From Chamaea fasciata (lineage: Eukaryota > Chordata > Aves > Passeriformes > Sylviidae), in contig JARCOQ010000002.1 in the NCBI GenBank assembly GCA_029207755.1, positions 60,905,576-60,969,575 on the forward strand: 64,000 nucleotides of DNA. The letters run 5' to 3'. The position numbers were made by a program, and so were the translations under genes. The notes below the pieces were generated by a model that was given only the letters and a program-made list of their open reading frames with translations, was not told the origin of the DNA and made no database searches. Each line of letters begins with the position of its first letter. Within the stretch, counting starts at the first letter, position 1. Positions 26,301 through 38,270 of this stretch are shown here, piece by piece.

Positions 26301-26852
26301 TTTTGTAGTCCCCCAAGACTTTCTAATTGTAAAAGACTGGGCTCTGGAACTACTCTTAAGTTAGACACATGTATTCATCACCTGACATTTTATTTGATGA
26401 ATTTTGGGCTAAAACTCACTTGGCAAGATGATGTAGGTAAAATCAAAATCCAATATCTTGTATCTGTTGTTAAGAGAAGACATTTAAAGCAGCAGGAATG
26501 GATATTCCCTAAGAAGCAAATTTCTTACACCTCTTTTAGTAGTTTTATATATATTTCATTAATATCATTAGTTATTCCCACTTCAATTCTTAAATAGCTT
26601 TTTATTCATCAAACTAAGGAAGTGATCCTTATCCTCTTTTTTTGAACACGGTGAGGTATAATTGGTTTAATATAGCATCCACTTTGCTAGTACAATAGAT
26701 TATATTAGTAGGAACTATTAAAATAAAATTGTAATTTAATTGTCATTGCTTTTGTATGTCTAAATCAAATATGCACTATCCTTTGAGTTTAGTATTTTAT
26801 GCATTACACTGTTCTGATCAGATTCTCTTAAGTTCTAAAAGTTATCCAACAT
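26301..26852. other. Unique AT-rich non-coding DNA
   Basis: No supportable feature. Confidence 0.45.
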
Positions 26853-26915
26853 ATCATAGAAACACAGAACTGTAGAACAGTTTGAGCCAGAAGGGACTGT
26901 TAAAGGTCATCTAGT
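26853..26915 (-). mobile_element. CR1 LINE 3' terminal fragment
   Basis: ATCATAGAAACACAGAACTG followed by GCCAGAAGGGACTGTTAAAG and GTCATCTAGT is the reversed CR1 3' end. Only about 63 bp remain, the shortest CR1 piece in the window. Confidence 0.85.
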
Positions 26916-27897
26916 ATGTGTTTTTAGCAGATAACTGATGCTATAGGGGAAGTAGGTATTAACACCTTGATTGCAGTGTGTCACCTTTCTGCTTCAGTGA
27001 ATTGCATAGCTTTAAATCTTTTAGATCACATCATCTTGTGTAATGTCAACTAACATTGGCTTTTCTGCATGACACGATATAACGTGGTGGGAGGAGGCAC
27101 AGAAAATGTAATTCAGTATGACACATCAGAAATGTAAAGAGTGCTGCAATTGGATAGTTGGTGTCAATTTAGATAGGGGACTTCAAATCCAAAATGAATC
27201 TGGCAGACACTAATGGAGTGAATGTTACAGTAACTACCGTATGTGTGAAACTGTGAATTCTGCAGTTCATAGTATATTGCAGAGGTTCAAAAGTAAAGTC
27301 TGAAATATTCAGAAGAATGAGTATTTGTAGTTCATAGAGGCATACAGGTGTAAAGTATGAAAAAAGTAATATATTACAAAATGTTTTTTAATATTTTTTG
27401 TTACCATTACTTATTTTAATTCATTTTCTAAGGTATGGACTACGAAACCCAAAAGTATTAAAAAGTATATGTAATTGTCATATAACATTATACCAAATTT
27501 AATTAGCTTCAGATAGTCAACTCCAACAGGTATGGATGGAAAACTAGCACACAATTATCCCGAAAACAGGTTTAAATACTGAAATCATTCCAAGTTAATT
27601 TTTTGAACATTCCAATGGACTTTTCACCAGACAAATCTGCTGCACAAGTCAGAAGTTCTAAGAATTTTTTCACAAGAGAACCTGTGCTCTTCAGACTGCG
27701 GTCTAATTTTACATAAACAATGCAGTATAATACAAATGTATTATATTAGATAAGTTTTTAGAATTAAAAATCATAGAAAGTCCAAATAAGAAAAAGAGAG
27801 TAAACAGAAGACTACAAAATAGTAGTTGCAAATATCAGATGACTGAAGTGAAAGGAAAATTTTCTAAAATATTGGTTTATTTTGTTTCCTCATAAAG
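26916..27897. other. Unique AT-rich non-coding DNA
   Basis: No recognisable gene, RNA or repeat between the two CR1 pieces. Confidence 0.45.
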
Positions 27898-28054
27898 ATG
27901 TGGATTCTCCATCCCTGAAATATTCATGGTCAAGTTTAGTGGGACCCTGATCAACCTGATCTAGTTGCATAAGTCTCTGCCAGTGGTGGGTGTTTGGAAC
28001 TGGAGAGTCTCTAAGGCCCCTTCTAACCCAAATTATTCCATGATTCTATGATTC
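27898..28054 (+). mobile_element. CR1 LINE 3' end, 5'-truncated
   Basis: GTGGATTCTCCATCCCTGAA, AGTGGGACCCTGATCAACCT, GATCTAGTTG, then CTCTAAGGCCCCTTCTAACC and a terminal CATGATTCTATGATTCC. This is the well-preserved sense-strand CR1 terminus. It lies about 1 kb from the opposite-strand fragment at 26853, so the two are separate insertions. Confidence 0.93.
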
Positions 28055-28593
28055 CTGCCTTGTCAAATCATTTGTACATCTCAGACTCATTGTCTTTTTC
28101 CCCTAGGAAGTTCTCTTTTCACCTTTCTTTTTCTGTTTTTTTTTTTTCCCGTTTTTACTTTATTTTTTTTTCATTTACCAACATGTTTTCTACTATGTAC
28201 TAGCATTCCTATGCTTCAGCTCTTTTACAGGGGAGGAAGTCATTAACTTTCCATAAACATTGAAAGCATTTTACTCTATTAATCTACTATATAAACTCTG
28301 AAGTTTTCTTATAACTGTGTTCTAGAAGAGGAGAATATTTATAAATGTCTATAGATGTTAATTCTCTTCACTGAAAGAAAAATCATTTACTTTTAGACTA
28401 TAAAAAAGACTAAGTGGGAAATGAAGTGTTTTTAAAACTCTGAATATGTAAGAGGAAAGGTTGGCATGTGGGACAGGAACTCTTTAGGGACATACTTATT
28501 ATATGAAATGAAACCATAGCCTCAGAAATTCTCCTGTGCAGGACAGCAGCTCATGGGATATTACAATGTCTACTTTTATGTTAGGAAAATCAG
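28055..28593. other. Unique non-coding DNA with T-rich patch
   Basis: A T-rich patch at 28130-28172 (TTTTTTTTTTTCCC-type). No coding sequence recognised. Confidence 0.45.
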
Positions 28594-28722
28594 AAAAAAA
28601 AAACCCAAAAAACAAAACAAAACAAAAAAAAAAACCACACAACAACAACAACAAAAAACAAACAAACAAAAAAACAACACAAACAAAAAACCCCCCAAAA
28701 CCAAAAAAAAACAAAACCAAAA
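28594..28722. repeat. 129-nt A/C-only tract
   Basis: Every base from 28594 to 28722 on the plus strand is A or C, with no G or T. Words include AACAAAAC, ACAACAACA, AAACAAAC and CCCCCC. It is the clearest example of the strand-asymmetric tracts in this window. ORFs on both strands here are artefacts. Confidence 0.95.
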
Positions 28723-31700
28723 TACCTAAATTGCTGTGCTGCAGGATAGAACTGAAAAACACGGTGCAACAGACAGGAGTGATGCACTGTAACTGATGAG
28801 GTACAGAGAACTTTAATTTCTTTTTTGTACTCTGCAGTTTTAGCCCTTCAGAAAAATTATTTTTTAGTGATAGCTGCTACCCTCCTCTAAGGCTTCTTTC
28901 TTTGCTGAGACACATTTTTTTGCTGTTTTTTCCCAGTAGTGGAGCAGGATATCTTAAAGAGGCTTTTTTGTTATTTTTTCCTTCTATCTGTTAAAGTTTT
29001 TTACCAATATTTCAATGGGAAAGAGAAGTGTGTCAGTGTTTGGGAGGAAGAAAAAAATCAGCTTTACTGCCAGATTCACCACCAGTGGTTTATTCCCCTG
29101 TGCAGTTTTTGCAGTTCCCATTGTTTCCCATTAAGTTAGAGTAACATGTAATTTTTGCAAAACCACGTGCAATGTTTTGTGGTGAATGCTATTTGCCATC
29201 ATCGTTTTGACAGAATCAATATGATGAGGAGTTATAAATGACACCAGACAAAACGTGAAAGATAAATTGTAGGGCACAGTCTCGCTCAGCAGCAGACTGT
29301 CTGGACATGGTGATGGTCAGTCAAGAGTTTAACATTACTCACCCAAGGAATAGCATTAACAAGTTGATGGTTCCCTGCAGGTGCTGGTTCTGGCATGCCA
29401 TCAGCTCCTTGCCTAAGTCTCTATACTGAATATTTTTAAGTCATAACTGCATTAGAGCCCAATGCATTCTTTGGCAAAGTATTGACTCAGTAGTGACTCA
29501 AATCACATCCTACCTATTTGTAGAATCAAGTTGTAAGAGACAAGGTGGTTGTGTGATTTCAGGTGCCCCTGAGGTAGTATCTTCTCCTAAGGACATTGAT
29601 TATCTTAGACATTACCCACAATAATCTATTCAATTACTTCTGTAGTGGTAAGTAATTGGCTATCCCTTACAGTAGTTACAGTAAGAATATTACTTAATAA
29701 TTTTTCAGTTGTTCCTACATATTGACTTTTAAACTTCTTGTTAACATAGGGCTTAGTTATGTAAGTTTTTATTCATACATGGCATAACTTTGCTTTTTAA
29801 GCTGTACTAAGGTTCTTTGCAACCATTTAAGCACAAAAATTTAACATAACGTTCTGAAGACTGTGGCTACCTTTTGTCACATATTTATGGGACTTTTTTC
29901 TCTATTTGGATGTTATCTACTCTTGTGGTTTCTAGCTGTGAGGCTTAGACTTGACCTGTCTTTCATGTCCAATTAATATGCCCATTCATCTCTTTCAAAC
30001 TGCATTTCTGACTATGGAAACTTCTTTAGCAGAGTGAGGCAAAGGACAAGATGCCTTTGTTAGTGTTTCTAGCCAATTTCCCATCTTGGATAGCTTTTGT
30101 TGCAAGTAAGACTAATTTAAGCATATCAGGCTATTAGTGAAAAGGAAATAAAAGTTATTTTAGGAAAAAAGGAAAAAAAAATTATCATCCACAGTGTGGT
30201 TTTTGATATTCATAGCATAATGTCTATCCTCCAAAATATGTAGAACCCTCCAAGGAGGGGGGTCAAACAGTATCAGTATGTGATTTGGCACTCCAGGAGC
30301 CATAGTACTGTGGGACTTCATCTCTGTCTAAACTTGTTAATAACAGGGAAAAGTCCCACATCTTAAAATAAACTTTTCCTCTGTTAGGATGAAAGAAAGT
30401 TATCTTGAACACAACATTAAAAAATCATGATTTGTTGCCTTTACAAATACTTTGCTACTTCAACAGAAATTCCTTTCTGTAAGGTCCAAGGATCTTGGAC
30501 TCTTGATCACCCTAGCTTTGTGGTCAATGTTTTTAGTTTTTTTAACTTCTCCCACCCAGCATTTATCTGTTCAAAGCACTTTTGTCTTTTCAGACTCTAA
30601 TCCACCCATTCTTCATCTGTGCTCTGCCATCACTCAAATACCCTATGTCCTCTGAGAGTACTATGTTACTGCCTCTGAAAGTCAGCTGAAGGTAGATTTT
30701 GGTTATTGGCATACTTTTAGCATTGTGTTCCATAATATCAACCCAGTATTTCCTCAGAATTCTGTAGCCTACATTTTCTACTCCAAAAGCCCATGAAATG
30801 CAGGTGAAAAAAATATGATAGATGAGTTTATTTGCATTCAACTGTTCCTCTTAGCAGCTCACATGTACAAAATTCAAAAATAGTTACCTTTAATAATGAT
30901 TTTTTTCAGGTAAAAGGAAAACTAAGTTGGATTATATTAATCCTGTAGCAAGTACAGGAAAATTACTACATTTCCTATTAAGTGATCCTTCTATACTGTG
31001 TTCAGCATAGTTTCCCTTGGAACCAAAGTAATAAAGAGGTAAAATGGAATCATATGTATCACATTAAAGCTATTAAACCAGATATCTTCACATGGATCTA
31101 CATACAGAATTAATCACTGAAGAACAAATCGCCATCTCTTGTATGTCAAGACTGAGAGATTATCAGCTGAAGTACTATTTCTTTCACTTCCAAGCTTTTA
31201 GTGGACACTTACCAAGGTCATGTTGTATGACGTGGCAAAAGTCAGCTGTCAGTCAGTACAATTGACAAAAAATATATATGTTTATATATAATTAATCTGT
31301 ATTTTTTGCAATGATTCTCATTTCAGATAATTATGACAACTGAGTCAAAGAACAACAAAAACTTATTGTAAGAAAATATTGGTTATAGGAATGGACAATG
31401 TCATCTTTTAAATGTAGAATAAGTGAAATGTGACTAAGACCAGGTGTGGCACTTGAAAAATTAAAAGTACTTATGGGTCAGGAAGAAGGTTAATTAATCT
31501 CGTAGGTATCCCCTTCACTATTAAAACTATGAAGAACCTTAGGAAAGATATTTTATCTAGTATATTTTGCTAAAAGCAGTCGCACTAAAATATAAAAGAA
31601 GTTTCTTGCTTAATTCAATTGCATGTATGTAACATATACTGACATCTGCATGAAAATTTCAGCATTCTTATGAAATGAAATAAAGCAAAGGTCACAGAAG

Positions 31701-33124
31701 GTCTTTTGAATTCAATTACAATTTTTGGAAAATTAGCATTTTCTTTGATTCATATATTTTCATGTTGATAGAAACTTCAAAACAGAAAGTAGTTCTAAAA
31801 TGCTATTTTGGAAATTATATATGCAATGTTATGCAAATGACTGGTCTGGTAGATTTATCTTAATTTTCTGAGTCTGCTTTTGAAATCCATACCTTTCAAT
31901 CTAAAATCTCAGTCTGCTATGTCTGAAAGGATTTGAGAACAGTGATGAATTACCTAGATAGACACAGACTATTCTGAATATAGTCTATTTAATTCCCATA
32001 AAATTGTCCCTGCACAACCTGCCTATAAGAGACAATGGCTGTGTTTTTCTTTCTCTGGAATTTGGTTTGGACATAGCCTCAGGTATGGCACACCCACTGG
32101 AGATTTCATGTATCCCAGTCTATAAAATGTAACTAATTTATGTCTGGTTCTCCTACTTTCAGTGGAATTTAATGTTGAGAATATAATTCAATTCTTCCTT
32201 TGCAACCTTAGAAAAGGTAAAAATGCTGATCTACTAAAAAAGTCTGAGCTTTATAGCTTTATTCTCTTTTAGTGAAGGTAGCAACATTATCGCTATCCCA
32301 CATTTGAAATGAAAAAAAGATCTAAAAAATGAAAATACATTAGAAAATCTTCTTTCCTAAAAGAAAATAATTTTATTCCCAGTAGTTAAAATATAATTAT
32401 CAAGTAATGCTTGGATTGTTGTTACATTTGGGAATGATATTTGCTGTATTTTTATTACCTCTGTAATTTTCAAAATGTTAATGTATGCATAGAGTTGTAG
32501 ATGAAATTTATTAAGTTAATTATCTTTCCAGTTATTTTCTAGTAAAATTTACATTTTACTTTTTTTGGTTGGGGTTTTCTTTGATAGTTAATTTCATTGT
32601 TGGATGTGACCTTGTTCCTTAGCACAGTCAGTACTATATCTTTATTCACAGAGAAAGGCTTTTACACCCTAAATTAGATAATAAAATCTTGTTGTGTTCT
32701 GACAGTATACACTACTACATTTCATTTTAGAGAAGTGGCATTATCTCAGTAATATCATGCAAATACCAAACAAATTAAACAGTGCTGTAAAGCAGGAGAA
32801 AAAAGGGAAAAAAATTAGGATAATGTGAAAGAATTTCAGACCCTATATTGTTCAGTGACTGTTTCATAAATTGTCTAGAAGATACTAGATGCAAATACCA
32901 TTTTAAAAGCTGTCAGTGTAGCATAGTAGTAAAATTGCTATTTTTGCTATTTTTAGAAGATATAAACTATTTTAACTCAGGCATCCACAAAAAGCTTGTG
33001 TTTGGTCAATGCCTGCTTTTGTAAAAATGATTAGTGAAGACACTCTGACTGTTTTTTAATTACATTTTAGTGAAGAAACTGTGAAAGTACGATTAGACTT
33101 TATGCAATGACAGCTAAACTTATT
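28723..33124. other. Unique AT-rich non-coding DNA
   Basis: A 4.4-kb block with no recognisable exon, transposon or RNA gene. Only short A/T runs and a small (TA)n patch at 31271-31292 were noted. Confidence 0.5.
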
Positions 33125-33190
33125 GTAGCGATGCCTTGAGAAGGTTGACCTGAAACAGAGACTGGGCAGAGCTAGAGAATAATGTAGATA

Positions 33191-33196
33191 TTTATT
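33191..33196 (-). promoter_or_regulatory. Polyadenylation signal of LTR-D copy 1
   Basis: AATAAA on the minus strand near the LTR 3' end. The equivalent site in copy 2 (42254-42259) reads AGTAAA. Confidence 0.7.
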
Positions 33197-33304
33197 GAAA
33201 GGCATTTAGGGATACACCTTGTGCAGGACAAGAGCCTGACCAGGGCTACACCTAAGGCGGACTAAGAATGGACAAAAATGGATGACCAGTCACGAGGTCT
33301 TACA

Positions 33305-33314
33305 CTTTTATAAG
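33305..33314 (-). promoter_or_regulatory. TATA box of LTR-D copy 1
   Basis: CTTATAAAAG on the minus strand, about 10 bp downstream of an ATGCAAAT octamer (33324-33331) and about 110 bp upstream of AATAAA. It is conserved as ATAAAAAG in copy 2. Relic promoter; activity not known. Confidence 0.7.
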
Positions 33315-33800
33315 TTTTGGTTCATTTGCATATTGGGGTTCAATTGTCCAATTGCAGCTTCAGGTTGTGAGGTCTCTTCTTTCTTGTTTCCCTCTTCGAT
33401 CCACCATTGTTTCTGTTTTTATGCTGAAAGTTGTCCTTGGTCTTCAGCAGGAAAAGGATTTATTTTGTCTACCTACTCTATAGAGGTTAAATAATAGCTC
33501 TGTAGAGTGCTCTGAAGAGGGCTTACTAGCATTTAATATGAGGCACAGAACTACACCCCTAGGAAGCACAGAATCTGAAAAACATGAAAACTAAAACTTA
33601 AGGCATCAGTAGTTTTAAAATAAATTAGTAGTATTTTAAATGAAAAAAATGAAATCTTTGAATCATTACCATTAATATGCATTAATGAACTATAATTAGT
33701 ACATGCATGGGTCATAGTTTTGGATTACTTAAATTTTATGTCACAGGATAATGGTTACATAAAAGTATCTTTATTATGTCATTAAGAGCTGAGATAAGAG

Positions 33801-34316
33801 AAACACAGAATGATTTAGGTTGGAAAAGACTTCCAAGATCATCAAATCCCAACTTTGACTGAACATCATTTTGTCAGCTAAACCACAGTACCATGTCCGA
33901 CTGTTTCTTCAATGTTTCCAAGGATGGTGACTCCACCACCTCCCTGGAAACCTGTTCCAATGTCTGACCACTCTTTCGGTGAAAAAAATTCTTCTTGATG
34001 TCCAACCTGAACCTTCCCTGGTGTAGCTTGAGTCTATGTCCTCAGTAGTTGTCACTGGCTGCCTGATACACGAGGCCAACACTACCTGGCTACAGCCTTC
34101 TTTTAGGTAGAGAGTGGTATGATCTTCGCTCAGCCTCCTCTCCTCCAGGCTGAACAACTCCAGCTTCTTCAGCCACTCCTCAGAGGCCTTACTCTCCAGA
34201 CCCTTCACCAGCTTCATTGGGCTTCTCTGAAAACTCTCCATTGTGTCAAGAGGTTTTTTTTGAGGTGAGGGATCTCAAACTGGATGCAGGACTCGAGGTG
34301 CAGCCTCACCAGTGCA
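33801..34316 (-). mobile_element. CR1 LINE, 5'-truncated, about 515 bp
   Basis: Plus-strand order AACACAGAATGATTTAGGTT, AAGATCATCAAATCC, ACCTCCCTGGAAACCTGTTC, CAACCTGAACCTTCCCTGG, CTCCTCTCCTCCAGGCTGAA, TTGGGCTTCTCTG and GGTGCAGCCTCACCAGTGC. This is a reversed CR1 3' region of a subfamily clearly different from the 1371-2185 element. Overlapping minus-strand ORFs (33909-34241 and 34214-34543) reflect decayed CR1 sequence, not a gene. It inserted about 190 bp from the end of LTR-D copy 1. Confidence 0.93.
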
Positions 34317-35675
34317 AATAATAAACAAATCCAGAATGAAAACCTAATTATAAACAAAAGCATAAATAAATAAATAAAATGGGTATCAGCCACTTTCTTA
34401 CAAACCACATACCAACCATTCTCTGGTTTTGGTCCATCAGTCTCTCCAGTCTTTTCATAAGAGGAGTCTGACTTCTTATGAGCATCTTCTACTCTCAAAC
34501 CTCTAACCTCTTTCACACATTGCCAGGGACCAGAACTATTCACCGCATTGCACTAATTGACAATTAAAGATGAGATTGTCTACACATGGAAGCAATGGAT
34601 TATGTATGGATACACTGTCAGCAAATTGCTAAAACCCCCCATATCTTCCAAAATAAAAATCATTCAAGTTGTTTCGAATTTGTTCAACCTTTCTTTTATC
34701 CTGCAAAAACTATGCTTGTTGGATAGATAAGGTACCAGTGGAAAATTACTCCATGACAGCTAGGAGAGATTAAAAGTACTAGAAAGATGGCAGAGACAGA
34801 AAAGATTTTAGAAGCAACCCACTAGGGTTCTACTTATTCAAATAAGTTTGTTCCCTGTCAGTTCACAAATTCTGCTGCTTAACTTCAATGTTTAGCATAT
34901 TTTCAAGTATTATTCTGAAATAAATCCTCCAGTTTCCTTTTAAACAAAATTCAAGTGAAGTCCTAAATATTGTTTACCCCAAATACTTCTCCTGTTCAGC
35001 AATAAGTAGGAATCTGTACCAGTTTTCTCTCAGTGATGAATGTACATGGTTATCTACAAAATACCAGAAAGACTTGTATCTCAAATCTGTTTTTGTGTTA
35101 GAGCATGTGCTGTCATACATATGCCAAAACACACATATTCTTAAGGTCCACTCCAAAATATATCTCTGAGAGTTGAGTCCTTCTCTCATTTTTAACAGCT
35201 ATGAAGTTTAAAAATAATTAATGGTATACCATGAGTAGAGACGACTCTGTATTTGGTTCTTGGTTTGACTTTTCCACAAACTCACTCAAGTTATCTGACC
35301 TATGCCTGAGAGCATTTTCCAGTACAAACTAAACAAAACTGGTGGAAGCTGTCTTAGAAGTGAGGTGGAGGTGCTGCAATTTATAGTGATTACAGATACA
35401 CACCTGAAAAAGAATTGAGAAAAACAACAGCTTTGTAACTGTGAAAGAATAACACCTAGCTATCCATCAAAAGGACATCTGAACTAAACAGAAATGCTTC
35501 TATTTGTAAAAAACCTGTTTGTTCTGTCTTCAGGTCCTAAAATCTGAAATGTTTTTGGCAAGGTCAGTTTTTATAGTCCTTCATACATTAAAAAAATATT
35601 TTGGGGAAGTTAACAGAAATGACAGTGTAAAAATTAATCCTTTTTTATCTTTTTAATTCTGGAAAAGTGCACTTG
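34317..35675. other. Unique AT-rich non-coding DNA
   Basis: A short (AAAT)n-like patch at 34363-34380. No gene recognised. Confidence 0.45.
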
Positions 35676-35727
35676 ATTCTCTCTCTCTCTCTCTCTCTCT
35701 CTTTTCTTTTTTTTTTTTCTTTTTTTA
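35676..35727. repeat. (CT)n microsatellite with T-rich tail
   Basis: About 13 CT units from 35676 to 35702, then a T-rich run. Pyrimidine-only on the plus strand. Confidence 0.92.
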
Positions 35728-36285
35728 ATTTACATATCAAAAGGTGTTTTTGAAAGAGAAGAAATATTCCAGGAAAAAGAAGTAACTTCTTTGAGATTGT
35801 GAGACATTTCTGTTATTAGGATGTTAGCTGACAGGTAAAACACATGTTTAAACAGGAGTAGAGAGAAACTGTTAGCTCATTCCCATGAATGAATGAACCC
35901 ATTTTAGTTAGTTTTAAAACTATTATTAAACCCTAATCTATTATTATATAAGATAGATTTGATATTCATGTATTTTAAATTCTATTGGACATGAGAGGTT
36001 TTCATATTATGTAACTTTCATCATGAGCTACACCTATAGCTGAGGTCACAGTATCTATTTTAGACATTCGTTCTACCAAAAAAATAATTGTACCTAGCAA
36101 TTATCTCTTTTAATACAATATAAAGTTATGTATTCATCAACAAATATACTTAAATTAGGGTTAAAGAATCTTACCTGGAAAGCCTGAACCCTCTAAAAGA
36201 GTGTGTCTTAGATAACAGGGATTCTGCTTCCAATCAGGTGTCTATTGTTGCAGGACTGAGACTACAAATTCTCCAGTTTATAGGG
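35728..36285. other. Unique AT-rich non-coding DNA
   Basis: No supportable feature. Confidence 0.45.
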
Positions 36286-36366
36286 AAAGGAAGAAAAAAA
36301 AAAAAGAAAAGAATAGGAAAGAGGAAATAAAAGAGGAAGAGAGAAAGAAGAGAAAGAAGAGAAAAG

Positions 36367-36431
<65 letters not shown>

Positions 36432-36516
36432 AAGAAAGAAAAGAAAGAGAGAGAGAGAGAGAAAGAAAGAAAGGAAGGAAGAAAGAAAGGAAGAAAGGAA
36501 GGAAGGAAGGAAGGAA

Positions 36517-36566
<50 letters not shown>

Positions 36567-36710
36567 AGAAAGAAAGAGAGAGAAAGAAAGAAAAGAAAGA
36601 GAGAGAGAGAGAAAGAAAGAAAGGAAGGAAGAAAGAAAGGAAGAAAGGAAGGAAGGAAGGAAGGAAGGAAGGAAGGAAGGAAGGAAGGAAGGAAGGAAGG
36701 AAGGAAGGAA

Positions 36711-36807
<97 letters not shown>

Positions 36808-36849
36808 GAAGAAAGGAAGAAAGGAAGAAAGGAAGAAAGGAAGAAAGGA
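36286..36849. repeat. Long polypurine (GAAA)n/(GGAA)n/(GA)n array
   Basis: About 560 bp of nearly uninterrupted purine on the plus strand, mixing GAAA, GGAA and GA units. The mixed block beginning AAAGAGAGAGAAAG at about 36421 recurs at about 36573, so roughly 150 bp appear tandemly duplicated. The 199-codon minus-strand ORF of Phe-Leu-Ser-Pro repeats across 36278-36877 is a translation of the microsatellite. Length is likely to vary between individuals and to be error-prone in assembly. Confidence 0.97.
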
Positions 36850-38265
36850 AATGGTAAAGTGCTGTCTTATGGCTCATTTAATGTTTTAAAACATCACACA
36901 AACTATAAAGGCTTTTGATGGCCCCACATAGGATATCATCTCCTGCTCAAAAATATCAACATACCTTCTTTAAAGTCATTAGGAAAATTTAAGCAAAAGT
37001 TCATTTACAGTTTGATCATGAATACCTATTAGATAAAATAATTGCTACATGCAATAGAATTATTAAATTTTCATTTCACAAAATGATTTACATACATCTT
37101 AAGAGCCTTTAAGGGAATGGTTATATAAAACACTGTGCTGAAACAATATGCATGTTTTCTTAAAAGAGTATATGTGCCTGCTAGACTTAATATATGACTT
37201 TAAGTTACGAAGTGTACTATAGAGTGCCATGTAATTTGATAAATATAAAGAATTATGTACACGAAACTGCACACACACTATAAGTAATTTCCCTGAGGAT
37301 ACTGGTGACATAATGATAAACCTCAAGAACTCTGCTCAAATGATTTGTTAATGTCACAAGTAGTCCCAAATGGAATTACAGTTTCTTATGTACATACAAG
37401 TGTATGCAATTTTTATAAAGTAAAGTAAAAGAAATCATTCTTTCTGATCAACGCTACTAGTTTAAAATTAAATGTGAGCAATATTTTTTCCTTGCCATTC
37501 CCTCACATTGCACTCTTTTCTCCTCTTCTCCAGTCAACTTTTGTCACTTTCTCATGCCACTGTTTCTTTAGCTCCTTTCACCCTATTCTCTATCCATACT
37601 TCTCAATCCTCTACCGCAAATAATATTTTCAATCAAATCCAATTATTGCCGTGAATTTCCCTAGGGGAGGATATGAATCAGTAGCAGATTATTCTTATTC
37701 AGAATGTTCAATGCACTACTAATAAAACTATTGAATACTCAGAAAAGGGAGATATTTCTTTGCAGAATGAAGCATATTTAACAATATTTTCTAGGTACCT
37801 ACCTGGGCTCCCACCCAAGAAAAAAAAACCAAACAAACCCGAGTGAATCTCTCTGGTATTGCTTTCCTTTCCATTAATTATTTCTTTTATAAGGCCTTCT
37901 TATGTACAAATCTATAAGGTTTTTCTCTTCTCTCTATATCTCAGAACCTGCAGTTTAATATTTCCTTCCTGAACAGAAAACCAACCACTGCTTTAGAGTT
38001 TTAAGGGAATAAGCTCAGAATTCACTTCATGCAGTTTATTTTCCCCTCTCATGACCCACAATATGATAAAGCACCACACCAGAAATGAGTGTTCAATATT
38101 TGATTATTTGCAGTAAATTAGGAAGCAAATACACTGCAGAGTGTTTGAAATTAAATGGTATTTGCTACTGAAAAAATTTACTGCCTACAGTTTTTTTTCT
38201 TTAAATATCAACCATCTGTCCGAATCAGAATGCAATTTAGAACATTACCCATAATATATACATCA
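36850..38265. other. Unique AT-rich non-coding DNA
   Basis: No recognisable gene or transposon between the polypurine array and LTR-A. Confidence 0.45.
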
Positions 38266-38270
38266 GTCTT

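Larger units (their letters stand above)
33129..33608 (-). mobile_element. Solo LTR-D copy 1, 4-bp TSD
   Basis: A 480-bp solo LTR whose ends form an inverted repeat: plus strand CGATGCCTT (first T of the original TG mutated to C) and AAGGCATCA. It is flanked by GTAG at 33125-33128 and GTAG at 33609-33612. The transcriptional sense is minus: an octamer ATGCAAAT and CCAAT, then CTTATAAAAG (complement of 33305-33314), then AATAAA (complement of 33191-33196). Copy 2 at 42194 shares these parts. A 4-bp TSD is typical of gammaretrovirus-like (ERV1) integration. No internal viral genes remain, as expected after LTR-LTR recombination. Confidence 0.93.

Noticed and set aside
36278..36877. 199-codon minus-strand ORF of Phe-Leu-Ser-Pro repeats
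   Set aside because: It is a translation of the GAAA/GGAA array; such arrays are stop-free in several frames.
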